A stretch of 21,711 nucleotides of DNA, taken from positions 1-21,711 of the IMG/VR virus record IMGVR_UViG_3300029319_000589; one strand, written 5' to 3'. The notes under the pieces were generated by a model. It was not told the DNA's origin, did not search any database, and worked only from the letters and a program-made list of their open reading frames with translations. This document shows, piece by piece, positions 12,618-20,310 of this stretch. A program made the position numbers and the translations under genes. The DNA is from a virus. Position 1 is the stretch's first letter; the number at the start of each line of letters is the position of its first letter.

Positions 12618-14197
12618 GCTTTCAACTAGACAAGAAACAGAGAGTCAAAGAAATATTGAGGTGCGGTAAAGACCCATCTTACTTTCTTAATAATTATGCC
12701 CGTATATCTCACCCGATGCACGGGTTGATTCTTTTTGACACATATGGGTTCCAAGATGATCTTTTGAAAGATTTCAATGATTATCGGTTTAATGTTATTT
12801 TAAAAGCACGCCAACTTGGAATATCAACGATTACTGCTGGATATATTGTTTGGATGATGCTTTTTCATCGCGACAAGGCCATCCTTGTTATGGCAACAAA
12901 GTTTGCAACAGCAGGAAACTTGGTTAAAAAAGTCAAAAATATCATGCGTAACATTCCCGATTGGCTAAAGATTGCAACAATTACAGTTGACAATAGGACT
13001 TCATTTGAATTATCCAATGGCTCATCTATCAAGGCTGCCTCCACATCAGGGGATGCCGGCCGCTCAGAGGCACTTTCGCTTTTGGTTCTTGATGAGGCAG
13101 CTCACATTGAAGGCCTTGAAGAATTGTGGACAGGTCTATATCCCACACTGTCAACTGGTGGTCGCTGCATTGCGCTGTCTACACCAAACGGTGTTGGTAA
13201 CTGGTTCCATAAGACTTGCACGGATGCTGACAGCGGCATTAATAACTTTAATTTAACCACGCTACCTTGGGACGTTCATCCTGACAGGGGAGAGGAGTGG
13301 TACAAAAAAGAAACTAAGAACATGTCAAAGCGTCAAATTGCACAGGAGCTTGAATGTAATTTCAATACATCTGGAGAAACTGTAATCGATCCTGAATGTA
13401 TGGAGTGGTTGTTATCTAATATATGTGAACCAAAGCACAGAACAGCTTTTGATAGAAATTTTTGGATTTGGGAGGAGTTTGATCCAACTTGCAATTACCT
13501 AATGGTAGCTGATGTGGCCCGTGGTGACGGAGCAGACTATTCTACTTTTCATATTATAAAATTAGAAACTCTAGAAGTTGTGGGAGAATACCAAGGAAAG
13601 CCAACATTAGATATGTTTGCCAATCTGCTAAATCAGGTTGGTAGAGAATTTGGTGGCTGTATGCTTGTCGTAGAGAACAACAATGTTGGATACTCTGTGC
13701 TTGATAAATTAATAGAGTTCGGATACCCAAACCTATATCATTCAGTTAAATCAACTCATGAATACATAGAGCAGCATCAAGCAGAAATGCGCAATAGCGC
13801 CGTCCCAGGTTTTACAACGTCAATGAAGACGCGTCCTCTTATAGTAGCGAAATTAGAAGAGTTTATAAGAAACAAACTAATTAAGGTATATTCTACTCGG
13901 ACAATCAATGAGTTGAAAACATTTATTTGGAGAAACGGAAAACCACAAGCAATGAAAGGCTATCATGATGATTTGATTATGGCGTTAGCTATAGCGTGCT
14001 GGGTCAGAGATACAGCACTCCAAGCAAATGCTAGAGAACTTAATTATCAAAAAGCTTTTATAGGGGCGATTAGAACATCAAAAACAACCCTAAACACGAG
14101 AATTTCAGGGCAACATGGCTACAAAAAAGATAACGCATTTGATAAAATGACAGAAACTAAAAAAATGTACGAACAGTATAAGTGGATTATAAAGTGA
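12614..14197 (+). CDS. Large terminase subunit (T4 gp17-like)
   Basis: This 527-residue protein has the ATPase and nuclease parts of a DNA-packaging motor. The Walker A-like motif is KARQLGIST (64-72), Walker B is LLVLDE (156-161) and the coupling motif is ALSTPNG (187-193). The RNase H-like nuclease supplies Asp300 (VADVARG), Glu354 (VVENN) and Asp452/Asp453 (GYHDDLIMALA). Terminase cuts concatemeric phage DNA and pumps it through the portal. The usual Walker A lysine position holds Ile70, as in other terminases where a Lys or Arg just upstream may substitute. ATG 12614 overlaps the previous gene, and the portal gene follows nine bases after the stop. The tail sheath and tube genes that separate gp17 and gp20 in T4 are absent here. 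Confidence 0.95.
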   Translation: MSFQLDKKQRVKEILRCGKDPSYFLNNYARISHPMHGLILFDTYGFQDDLLKDFNDYRFNVILKARQLGISTITAGYIVWMMLFHRDKAILVMATKFATAGNLVKKVKNIMRNIPDWLKIATITVDNRTSFELSNGSSIKAASTSGDAGRSEALSLLVLDEAAHIEGLEELWTGLYPTLSTGGRCIALSTPNGVGNWFHKTCTDADSGINNFNLTTLPWDVHPDRGEEWYKKETKNMSKRQIAQELECNFNTSGETVIDPECMEWLLSNICEPKHRTAFDRNFWIWEEFDPTCNYLMVADVARGDGADYSTFHIIKLETLEVVGEYQGKPTLDMFANLLNQVGREFGGCMLVVENNNVGYSVLDKLIEFGYPNLYHSVKSTHEYIEQHQAEMRNSAVPGFTTSMKTRPLIVAKLEEFIRNKLIKVYSTRTINELKTFIWRNGKPQAMKGYHDDLIMALAIACWVRDTALQANARELNYQKAFIGAIRTSKTTLNTRISGQHGYKKDNAFDKMTETKKMYEQYKWIIK

Positions 14198-14205
14198 GAA
14201 ACTAA

Positions 14206-16191
14206 ATGGCAGGCAACGACAGAAACCCAGCAAATCAAGAATCAAGATTATTTAAGGCCTTAACAAGACTTTTTTCTGGCCCAATTGTAAACTATCGATC
14301 ACAAACCGGTAGGCGTATTAGAAGACAACATCTCGATAAATTTGCATCTAGATTTAGAACAACGTCCGGCCAGCAGTTTAAAAAGACCCTTCATAATCCG
14401 CTAGATAACTTAGCAGCCAATGCAATTGCAAATCAAAGAAGAGGTGAGCGATACGTAGACTTTGATCAGATGGAGTACACTCCAGAGATAGCATCCACAA
14501 TTGATATATATGCTGATGAGATGACCACTTATTCTGATTTAAGGCCGATGCTCAATATTAAATGTCCTAATGAAGAAATTAAAGCAGTACTTTCTATTTT
14601 GTATGAAAACATCTTAAACGTTCAATACAACATGTTTGGTTGGGCGAGAACAATGTGCAAGTATGGAGACTTTTTCCTATACTTGGATGTAGATGAAAAA
14701 TATGGAGTCAAGTCAGTTATCTCCTTGCCAGTCGGAGAAATCGAAAGATTAGAGGGACAAGACTCAACTAATCCAAACTATCTTCAATATCAGTGGAATT
14801 CTGCCGGCATGACTTTTGAGAATTGGCAGATTGCCCACTTTCGTATTTTGGGTAATGATAAGTATGCGCCGTATGGTACTTCTATTCTTGAGCCGGCCCG
14901 CCGCATATGGCGTCAGCTTACACTTATGGAAGATGCGATGATGGCATATCGTGTTATCCGCTCCTCTGAGCGTCGTGTTTTTAAGATTGATGTTGGAGCA
15001 ATTCCCCCCCAAGAAGTTGAACAGTATATGGAAAAGATTGTATCGCAACTGAAAAGACATTCTGTTGTAGATCCGGATAGTGGAAGGATTGATTTAAGAT
15101 ACAACCCTATGTCGATCGAAGAAGATTATTTCATTCCAGTAAGACAGGGTTCCGCTACAGCAATAGAGTCACTAGCTGGTGCACAAAACATTACTGCGAT
15201 TGATGACATCAAATATCTCCGCGATAAATTATTCTCTGCGTTAAAGATTCCCCAAGCTTATCTTACGATGGGCGAGGGTGCCGAAGAAGATAAGACTACG
15301 CTAGCACAGAAAGACATTCGGTTTGCGAGAACAATACAAAGACTACAAAGAGTTATTATTTCGGAGCTTACTAAAATTGGGATTATCCATCTTTATACTC
15401 TTGGTTTCCGAGGTGATGATTTGTTGGCGTTTGAGTTGGCGTTAAACAATCCGTCGAAGATTGCCGAGCTTCAAGAACTTGAGCACTGGAAGCAAAAATT
15501 TGATATCGCAGCTTCTGCTACCGAAGGATATTTTTCTCGCAGATGGGTTGCAGAAAGAGTATTTGGAATGTCTCACGAAGAGTTTATGCGTAATCAGCGT
15601 GAAATGTATTACGATCGTAAACATGATGCATCACTTCAGCAAGTGGCAGAAGCGGCCGCAGCAGGTGAGACTGCCGGCGCCCTCGGAGGCGATCTGGGTG
15701 GAGACTTGGGCGGTGATCTTGGTGGCGATCTTGGGGGCGATCTTGGCGGTGATCTGGGTGGTCCTGCAGAAATGCCTGCCGGTGATGCTGGTGGTGATGA
15801 GGGTGGAGGAGAAGATTCAGCCCTGCTCGCAGCACCTCCTGGCTCACGTAACGCACCAAGACTTACGCCGGGAGCAAAAGGTAAAAAATACCACCCAGTT
15901 AAAGTTGACAAAAGGCAATCCGGCGCACGCACTCGATCATACGCCTCGAAACATTCAGCCGAGAAAAGTAGCGCAACAATAAGAAATGTTATCCCTGGAT
16001 ATAGTGATTTAAGGTCAATCACAAGCGCAGATGGTATGTCGGCAGGTATTTATGAACAAGAGCAACCTACTTATAGTTTAGAGGAAGGCTCTGAAGAAGA
16101 GAAGATTTTCTCTATTAACGAATCAGTAAGAAGTCTGATTCTTGGCTTAGAGACTAAAACGGAGCAAGAAAGTGAAAGTGAAGCACAATAA
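14206..16191 (+). CDS. Portal protein (T4 gp20-like)
   Basis: This 661-residue protein directly follows the terminase gene. It matches the T4-type portal in features such as MEYTPEIASTIDIYADEMTT, WAHFRILG-type segments (WQIAHFRILGNDKYAPYGTS), and the clip/crown region with IEEDYFIPVRQG, IKYLRDKLFSALKIPQAYL and EEDKTTLAQKDIRFARTIQR. Twelve subunits would form the ring through which DNA enters and leaves. Residues 493-516 are six perfect LGGD units, followed by another Gly/Asp-rich tract, in a part of the protein that lies after the conserved core. The C-terminal 100 residues (Ser/Glu-rich, ending ETKTEQESESEAQ) look disordered. The 3' end overlaps the next gene by 20 bases. Confidence 0.93.
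   Translation: MAGNDRNPANQESRLFKALTRLFSGPIVNYRSQTGRRIRRQHLDKFASRFRTTSGQQFKKTLHNPLDNLAANAIANQRRGERYVDFDQMEYTPEIASTIDIYADEMTTYSDLRPMLNIKCPNEEIKAVLSILYENILNVQYNMFGWARTMCKYGDFFLYLDVDEKYGVKSVISLPVGEIERLEGQDSTNPNYLQYQWNSAGMTFENWQIAHFRILGNDKYAPYGTSILEPARRIWRQLTLMEDAMMAYRVIRSSERRVFKIDVGAIPPQEVEQYMEKIVSQLKRHSVVDPDSGRIDLRYNPMSIEEDYFIPVRQGSATAIESLAGAQNITAIDDIKYLRDKLFSALKIPQAYLTMGEGAEEDKTTLAQKDIRFARTIQRLQRVIISELTKIGIIHLYTLGFRGDDLLAFELALNNPSKIAELQELEHWKQKFDIAASATEGYFSRRWVAERVFGMSHEEFMRNQREMYYDRKHDASLQQVAEAAAAGETAGALGGDLGGDLGGDLGGDLGGDLGGDLGGPAEMPAGDAGGDEGGGEDSALLAAPPGSRNAPRLTPGAKGKKYHPVKVDKRQSGARTRSYASKHSAEKSSATIRNVIPGYSDLRSITSADGMSAGIYEQEQPTYSLEEGSEEEKIFSINESVRSLILGLETKTEQESESEAQ
15682..15753 (+). repeat. 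Six tandem 12-bp units coding LGGD in the portal gene
   Basis: Six consecutive units encode Leu-Gly-Gly-Asp. The Gly codons vary between GGA, GGC, GGG and GGT, and the Leu codons between CTC, CTG, TTG and CTT. The repeat is therefore exact at the protein level but not at the DNA level. Confidence 0.9.
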
Positions 16192-17005
16192 GAAACGAAA
16201 CACAGCATTTGTATATGAGGCGCTTATTCGAGAAGCAACTGTTTCAATCCTGAAAGGAGATCATGAGAAAAAAGAAAAGGTAATTTCTGTAATTAAGAAA
16301 CATTTCACCCCTTCATCATTGTTAAGAAAAGATTTAGAATGTTACCGTTCATTGTATGAAAATCAAAATATAGACAGGTTTCATTCCGAAAAGATTATCA
16401 GGGAGGCCAAGATCGCTAGTCGCCTAATAGATCCTAACGGGCTGTTTAAAGCGCAAACTGAATTGATTGATGATATAAATAAAGAAATTTCCCCTTCGGT
16501 ATTTGGAAATTATGTTCCAAACTACAAAACGCTGGCAACAATCGCACAAATATTTTCTAAAAATGTTTCTCCAAAAAAGAAAGTTATGCTTGAAAGTTTA
16601 GTGGCAGAGAATATGGCAAAAGATATTGAAAGAAAAGTTGAAGTTGAAGAAGTGGACAATCTGGTGTATAAAACTTTTATAAAGAAATTCAACGAAAAGT
16701 ATGACGAGAAGCTTTTAAAAGAACAAAAAGATTTGCTGAACTATTATGTTTCATCCTTTTCGGACAATGCTTTAGAATTGAAAATATTTTTAAACGAAGA
16801 AATTCCACGCCTTAGAGAACAATTGGAAAACTCACTGGAAACAGAAGAGTTATCAAGTGACAGTGAGATGCAGGAAAAAACAAAAGAGATAATCGGTCGT
16901 TTAGCTTCCTTTTCTAGAGAGCAAATTAGCGAGAGTCTGCTGTTAACTGTCTTAAGAACACAAAAACTAGTAAAGGAAATCAACACAAATGGCGATAACA
17001 GTTAG
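16172..17005 (+). CDS. Head-module protein of unknown function (277 aa)
   Basis: GTG 16172 is supported by GGAG (16161-16164) seven bases upstream and lies inside the portal gene, overlapping it by 20 bases. The protein is charged and almost entirely helical. It starts KVKHNKKRNTAFVYEALIRE and includes KKHFTPSSLLRKDLECYRSL, SPKKKVMLESLVAENMAKD and a late LRTQKLVKEINTNGD. I do not recognise a named family. In T4 the portal gene is followed by small prohead-core genes (67, 68). The position would fit a core or chaperone role, but the length and sequence give no direct support. Confidence 0.72.
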   Translation: MKVKHNKKRNTAFVYEALIREATVSILKGDHEKKEKVISVIKKHFTPSSLLRKDLECYRSLYENQNIDRFHSEKIIREAKIASRLIDPNGLFKAQTELIDDINKEISPSVFGNYVPNYKTLATIAQIFSKNVSPKKKVMLESLVAENMAKDIERKVEVEEVDNLVYKTFIKKFNEKYDEKLLKEQKDLLNYYVSSFSDNALELKIFLNEEIPRLREQLENSLETEELSSDSEMQEKTKEIIGRLASFSREQISESLLLTVLRTQKLVKEINTNGDNS

Positions 17006-17528
17006 AGTTGGCACTGGGGCACAGCAGAAAAAAGTAGTATTAGAACTTGATGTTAGAAAGAGTGTCGCTGGTGATCTTATGATTTTTGATCACGGGGATA
17101 TAGATATTGTTTTATCTCCAGCAAACAACAAGGTGGTTGCATTTCCAAAAGAAGTTATGAATGATTTGGTTTATGGTGCACAGAACAGGCTGTTCACTCA
17201 CCTTCAAAAGAAGGGTCTTGTAATACCAGAATCTATTCAAGCCGGCTCTTTTTACGGCTCGTTTGAGGGAACACTACAAACAGCAGCCAGTCAAGATGTA
17301 AGTGCTCCTAAACTAGCACTTATTAATATCTCAAAATTTATTGACGAAGAGCGTCCATATTTCGAGGCTGTTGAGGCTATAATAGCAATGGATGATGACT
17401 CTCTTATTCATCCGAATAAGGAAGATTCAACGGAACTTGGGGAGGTTCCACAAGCCGCAGAGAAGGGTTCTATGCGGCCCAGCTACATCAGAGACCCTTA
17501 CTCAATGAACTTCATGTACACACTTTAG
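16989..17528 (+). CDS. Head-module protein of unknown function (179 aa)
   Basis: ATG 16989 overlaps the previous gene by 17 bases. The product starts MAITVRVGTGAQQKKVVLEL and appears mixed alpha/beta: a small beta N-terminal part (DVRKSVAGDLMIFDHGDIDI), a helix (NDLVYGAQNRLFTHLQKKGL), a middle part with AGSFYGSFEGTLQ, and an acidic C-terminal part ending RDPYSMNFMYTL. No catalytic motif or family is recognised. It is probably co-expressed with portal and protease, as the genes are contiguous. A structural or assembly role is inferred from position only. Confidence 0.7.
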   Translation: MAITVRVGTGAQQKKVVLELDVRKSVAGDLMIFDHGDIDIVLSPANNKVVAFPKEVMNDLVYGAQNRLFTHLQKKGLVIPESIQAGSFYGSFEGTLQTAASQDVSAPKLALINISKFIDEERPYFEAVEAIIAMDDDSLIHPNKEDSTELGEVPQAAEKGSMRPSYIRDPYSMNFMYTL

Positions 17529-17536
17529 AGGATTTA

Positions 17537-17893
17537 ATGGAGCTTATATATTTTGTTTTGGCAGCCTATGGGCTTACGCAGATTTTAGTTTATAGTGATT
17601 TGCCAATACTGAGCCGTTTACGGCCATCAAAAGAATTTCTTGGAGGATACGGAAAGGTATTTCATTGTCCAATGTGCATGGGTTTCCATGTCGGTTGGTT
17701 TTTAATGCTGCTTTCTCCGTTTACGGAACTATTTAGTTTTGATGTAACTGTTGCCAATTTTTTTATTTTGGGGTGGTTATCTTCCGGAACATCTTATATA
17801 TTTAATATGATTTTTGGAGACGAAGGAATTAAACATGAACATAGACATTTGGACACAAAAGTGGATGCTTCAGCCAGTCCGACACTGCTGTAA
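17537..17893 (+). CDS. DUF1360-like small membrane protein (118 aa)
   Basis: A GAGGA sequence lies a few bases before ATG 17537. The protein has an N-terminal span (LIYFVLAAYGLTQILVY), a loop (RPSKEFLGGYGKVFHCPMCM with Cys44 and Cys47), a second span (GFHVGWFLMLLSPF) and a third (NFFILGWLSSGTSYIFNMIF). The CPMC-x-GFHVG pattern and three-helix layout match the DUF1360 family as I know it, whose function is unknown. It is the only clear integral membrane protein within the head-gene run. One possibility is a factor tying head assembly to the inner membrane, where T4 proheads form; this is inference. Confidence 0.7.
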   Translation: MELIYFVLAAYGLTQILVYSDLPILSRLRPSKEFLGGYGKVFHCPMCMGFHVGWFLMLLSPFTELFSFDVTVANFFILGWLSSGTSYIFNMIFGDEGIKHEHRHLDTKVDASASPTLL

Positions 17894-17908
17894 AGGATCT
17901 TAGCTACG

Positions 17909-19006
17909 ATGAGTAGAAATCAGAAATTAATAGAGAAATTTCTTGTCAAGGAATTTAAAAAATTTCCTCATGCAGATTTGCTTGAGGAAGGAATTTTAGA
18001 TCGTATGGGCGCCCGAGTTGCCGGCGCTTTTTCAAAAGGGCTCTCTGGAGACGAAAGCCGCTCTATTGCAAAAAAGGTGCAACGCATAATTAACACCCAT
18101 AGAGTTGAGATGGAATCCGACTTTGCAAAACTAGACATCACGGACACGCCTGCAGTTGAGCAAGTCTTGGATGCAATGCGAAAAATGGAAAACGCAGCCA
18201 AGCAGTATCTTGGTGGAGAAAAGGCACGCTCTGGAGGCTATGTTACAAAACAGGGCGATGCGGCGCCACCAATAGATACAGATAACGATGGCAAACCAGA
18301 TGCCCAAGATACTGATGGTGATGGAAAGCCAGAGGTTTTTGACACCGATGGCGACGGCCAGATTGATGCGCAAGACACCAATAACGATGGTAAGCCAGAT
18401 GCAGGTGGCTCAACAGTGAATGTTTTCAAGGGAAAAGGTGGAAAAGGTTTGCAAAGCACATTAGATAAGCTTAAGCTTGATCCTGCTGTCCGCAACGCAG
18501 TGCTTAAAAGTGTTGCAGCGCAGCTAAAGTCACAAGGCGTAAATGTGCTTGAAGAAGAAGATTTTGAAGAAATGGCAAATGCACGCCAAGCTAGACGCCC
18601 ACGTCAACCACGACGTCAAAATCGAGCGCCGGGTATCGAAGACATGCTCGGTGGTCCCGAGAGCGTAGAAGCAGATAAGCAGGCAGCAGCGATTGGCGAC
18701 AAGGCTAAAAACGTTACTCCTACAATGCCCGTCGGATCGAAGCCTCCTGTTAGAAAACCAAATCAAGCAAAATCAGGTGGCCCTACTATAACTTTAAGTG
18801 GCAAAGATGGAATCCAATCTGCACTAAACAAAGCAGGGATAAAAGGAACTCAACAAAGCCAAATAGTAAAAGCCATACAAGCTTGGGCCAAGTCTTCAAA
18901 TTTGGAAATTAACGAAAGTCAGCTTTTGAAAGATTTGAGCGAAGAGCTTTTAGTGGAGAGTAGATTTGATCGATGGCGTAAAATTGCAGGTTTATTAAGG
19001 AGTTAA
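17909..19006 (+). CDS. Putative prohead core/scaffold protein with Ca-binding-type repeats (365 aa)
   Basis: The protein lies immediately before the prohead protease. The N-terminus (SRNQKLIEKFLVKEFKKFPH, then LLEEGILDRMGARVAG) is helical. Residues 123-166 are four 11-residue DTDxDGxPDxQ-type repeats, the pattern of thrombospondin-3/EF-loop calcium sites. Two related ~45-residue helical units follow (178-222 and 299-343), separated by a basic, disordered linker (RQARRPRQPRRQNRAPG). The C-terminus has ELLVES followed by RFDRWRKIAGLLRS. LVE, LEE and similar sites would be cleavable by a gp21-type protease. A core or scaffold role is inferred from position and composition; calcium binding is inferred from the repeats. 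Confidence 0.7.
   Translation: MSRNQKLIEKFLVKEFKKFPHADLLEEGILDRMGARVAGAFSKGLSGDESRSIAKKVQRIINTHRVEMESDFAKLDITDTPAVEQVLDAMRKMENAAKQYLGGEKARSGGYVTKQGDAAPPIDTDNDGKPDAQDTDGDGKPEVFDTDGDGQIDAQDTNNDGKPDAGGSTVNVFKGKGGKGLQSTLDKLKLDPAVRNAVLKSVAAQLKSQGVNVLEEEDFEEMANARQARRPRQPRRQNRAPGIEDMLGGPESVEADKQAAAIGDKAKNVTPTMPVGSKPPVRKPNQAKSGGPTITLSGKDGIQSALNKAGIKGTQQSQIVKAIQAWAKSSNLEINESQLLKDLSEELLVESRFDRWRKIAGLLRS
18275..18406 (+). repeat. Four 33-bp units coding calcium-loop (DxDxDG) repeats
   Basis: Four in-frame 11-codon units follow without gaps: DTDNDGKPDAQ, DTDGDGKPEVF, DTDGDGQIDAQ, DTNNDGKPDAG. Codon choice differs between the units, so the array is conserved at the protein level. Confidence 0.9.
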
Positions 19007-19010
19007 TGTG

Positions 19011-19616
19011 ATGTCTAAGGTTCTTTTAAGAGAGTATTACGAATTATGTGAGGGCGGCGTTTGCCAAGACCTTTTAACTGAAGAAGAGAAAAGATTTGTT
19101 GCAAACGGTGGTATGATGCTTACTGGCAAACTTCAAGAGGGTGGAGTAGTGAACGGCAACGGTAGAGTATACCCACCACAAGTATTGACAAGAGAAGTAA
19201 AGAATTATCAAAAACTTGTAAAAGAGAGACGAGCACTTGGCGAGCTGGATCACCCAGATGACTCAGTGATTAACTTAAAAAATGCTTCACATATGGTTAC
19301 TCACATATGGATGGAAGGCAACACAGTAATGGGTAAAGTCAAAGTACTAAACACACCGTCAGGAAAGATTCTACAAGAGCTTGTAAATGATGGAGTAAAG
19401 CTGGGTATCTCCTCTCGCGGAATGGGCTCCGTAAGCGAAAACAATGGCCAAACAATAGTTGAAGATGACTTCCAATTAATTTGTTTTGACTTTGTTTCTG
19501 AGCCTTCTACTCCAAATGCTTTTATGATGAAAGAAGCTAAAGATTTAACAATGCCGAATATTATAACAAAAGCAGATCGGATTAACAGACTAATAAATGA
19601 GGTTTTAGATGAATAA
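19011..19616 (+). CDS. Prohead core protease (T4 gp21-like)
   Basis: ATG 19011 is favoured (AAGGAG at 18997-19002, eight bases upstream) over GTG 19008. The 201-residue product matches T4 gp21 along most of its length: VVNGNGRVYPPQVLTREVKN, then LGELDHP with the catalytic His81, a middle strand VMGKVKVLNTPSGK, and GISSRGMGS with the nucleophile at Ser134/Ser135. A late FDFVSEPSTPNAFM follows. gp21 proteases act inside the prohead, cutting scaffold, internal proteins and capsid protein after (I/L)xE and finally themselves. The C-terminal tail (KADRINRLINEVLDE) resembles the tag helices found on other proteins here and contains LDE, a possible self-cleavage site. It overlaps the next gene by eight bases. 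Confidence 0.93.
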   Translation: MSKVLLREYYELCEGGVCQDLLTEEEKRFVANGGMMLTGKLQEGGVVNGNGRVYPPQVLTREVKNYQKLVKERRALGELDHPDDSVINLKNASHMVTHIWMEGNTVMGKVKVLNTPSGKILQELVNDGVKLGISSRGMGSVSENNGQTIVEDDFQLICFDFVSEPSTPNAFMMKEAKDLTMPNIITKADRINRLINEVLDE

Positions 19617-20016
19617 AGCAGACTTGAAAAAATTAATCAAGCCGCTGGTTAAAGAATGTATTAATGAAGTCCTTATCGAAGAAGGGCTTCTTTCTAATGT
19701 TGTTGCGGAAGTCGCACGCGGAATGCAGACAGGACTAGTCGTGGAACAAACCACTCAAAGTCTTAAGCCATCGACGCGGCCATCAAACAAAGAGACAACT
19801 AGAAAAGTGAACGAACACCGAGAAAAACTTATGAAATCGATTGGTGCGGATGCCTATAACGGTGTTGATCTTTTTGAAGGAACAAATCCCCTAACAACAC
19901 ATGATGTGTCAGAACCCAAACCAGGACAAGTAGATTTGGGAAGTCCGGTAGATCCGGGAGTTGATATTAGTTCCCTTGTGGGTGGCGCATCCAGAATGTG
20001 GGATGCAATGAAGTGA
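19609..20016 (+). CDS. Small helical protein coupled to the prohead protease (135 aa)
   Basis: ATG 19609 overlaps the protease stop by eight bases. The N-terminus, MNKADLKKLIKPLVKECINE, leads into VLIEEGLLSNVVAEVARGMQ. It resembles both the MKITKKQLKEII tag group and the protease's own C-terminal tail (KADRINRLINEVLDE), with an LIEE cleavage-type site. The C-terminal two thirds are polar and probably disordered (LKPSTRPSNKETTRKVNEHR, GQVDLGSPVDPGVDISSLVG), ending GGASRMWDAMK. In T4, scaffold gp22 follows gp21. At 135 residues this is too short to be gp22, but a minor core protein would fit. I cannot assign it more closely. Confidence 0.68.
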   Translation: MNKADLKKLIKPLVKECINEVLIEEGLLSNVVAEVARGMQTGLVVEQTTQSLKPSTRPSNKETTRKVNEHREKLMKSIGADAYNGVDLFEGTNPLTTHDVSEPKPGQVDLGSPVDPGVDISSLVGGASRMWDAMK

Positions 20017-20026
20017 AGAGAGAATT

Positions 20027-20272
20027 ATGAAGAAGCCGAGCAACGTTGTAGTTAGATCAAAAGAATGCAAGAACAATCACGAAAGAATGATTCGTAGATT
20101 TATTAAAAAGTGCAAAAAAGAAAAAATCATAGAACAAGTTAAGGAAAGAAGGTATTATAAAAAGCCTTCAGTAGCAAAGAAAGAAAAGCAGAAGAGAGCC
20201 CAGCGCTTGCGTTTGCGAGAACAACAAAAACGCATAAGAGCGCAAGAAAGGCGCAATAGAAAGAAAAGGTGA
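20027..20272 (+). CDS. Phage-encoded ribosomal protein S21 (bS21) homologue
   Basis: This 81-residue, very basic protein aligns with bacterial bS21. The core HERMIRRFIKKCKKEKIIEQ, then VKERRYYKKPSVAKKEKQKR, matches the S21 pattern xxALRRFKRxCxKxGxxxEx, then RRREFYEKPxxxRKRxKxxA, with no gap. A longer Arg/Lys-rich helix (QRLRLREQQKRIRAQERRNR) follows. bS21 binds the 30S platform next to the anti-Shine-Dalgarno end of 16S rRNA and assists mRNA initiation. S21 homologues are known in some phages and are thought to swap into host ribosomes. Here the gene lies between the prohead protease cluster and virion genes, implying late expression. Exchange into ribosomes is inferred. Confidence 0.85.
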   Translation: MKKPSNVVVRSKECKNNHERMIRRFIKKCKKEKIIEQVKERRYYKKPSVAKKEKQKRAQRLRLREQQKRIRAQERRNRKKR

Positions 20273-20310
20273 CTATTTACAATGAATGTATTTAAATTAG
20301 GAGAATTTTG

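Noticed and set aside
12803-12832. Terminase broken because Walker A lacks the usual lysine (RQLGIST)
   Set aside because: Many functional phage terminases have this variant, with a nearby Lys/Arg in place. All other ATPase and nuclease motifs are intact.
15653-15660. GCCGGC, GGCCGGCC and GCGGCCGC palindromes scattered through the window as a restriction or modification signal
   Set aside because: They occur in coding sequence and I cannot count them against expectation by eye, so neither enrichment nor avoidance can be claimed.
15636-16022. A minus-strand Pro/Ser-rich open frame opposite the portal gene
   Set aside because: It is the complement of the Gly/Asp-rich repeat tract and falls entirely within the clear portal coding sequence.
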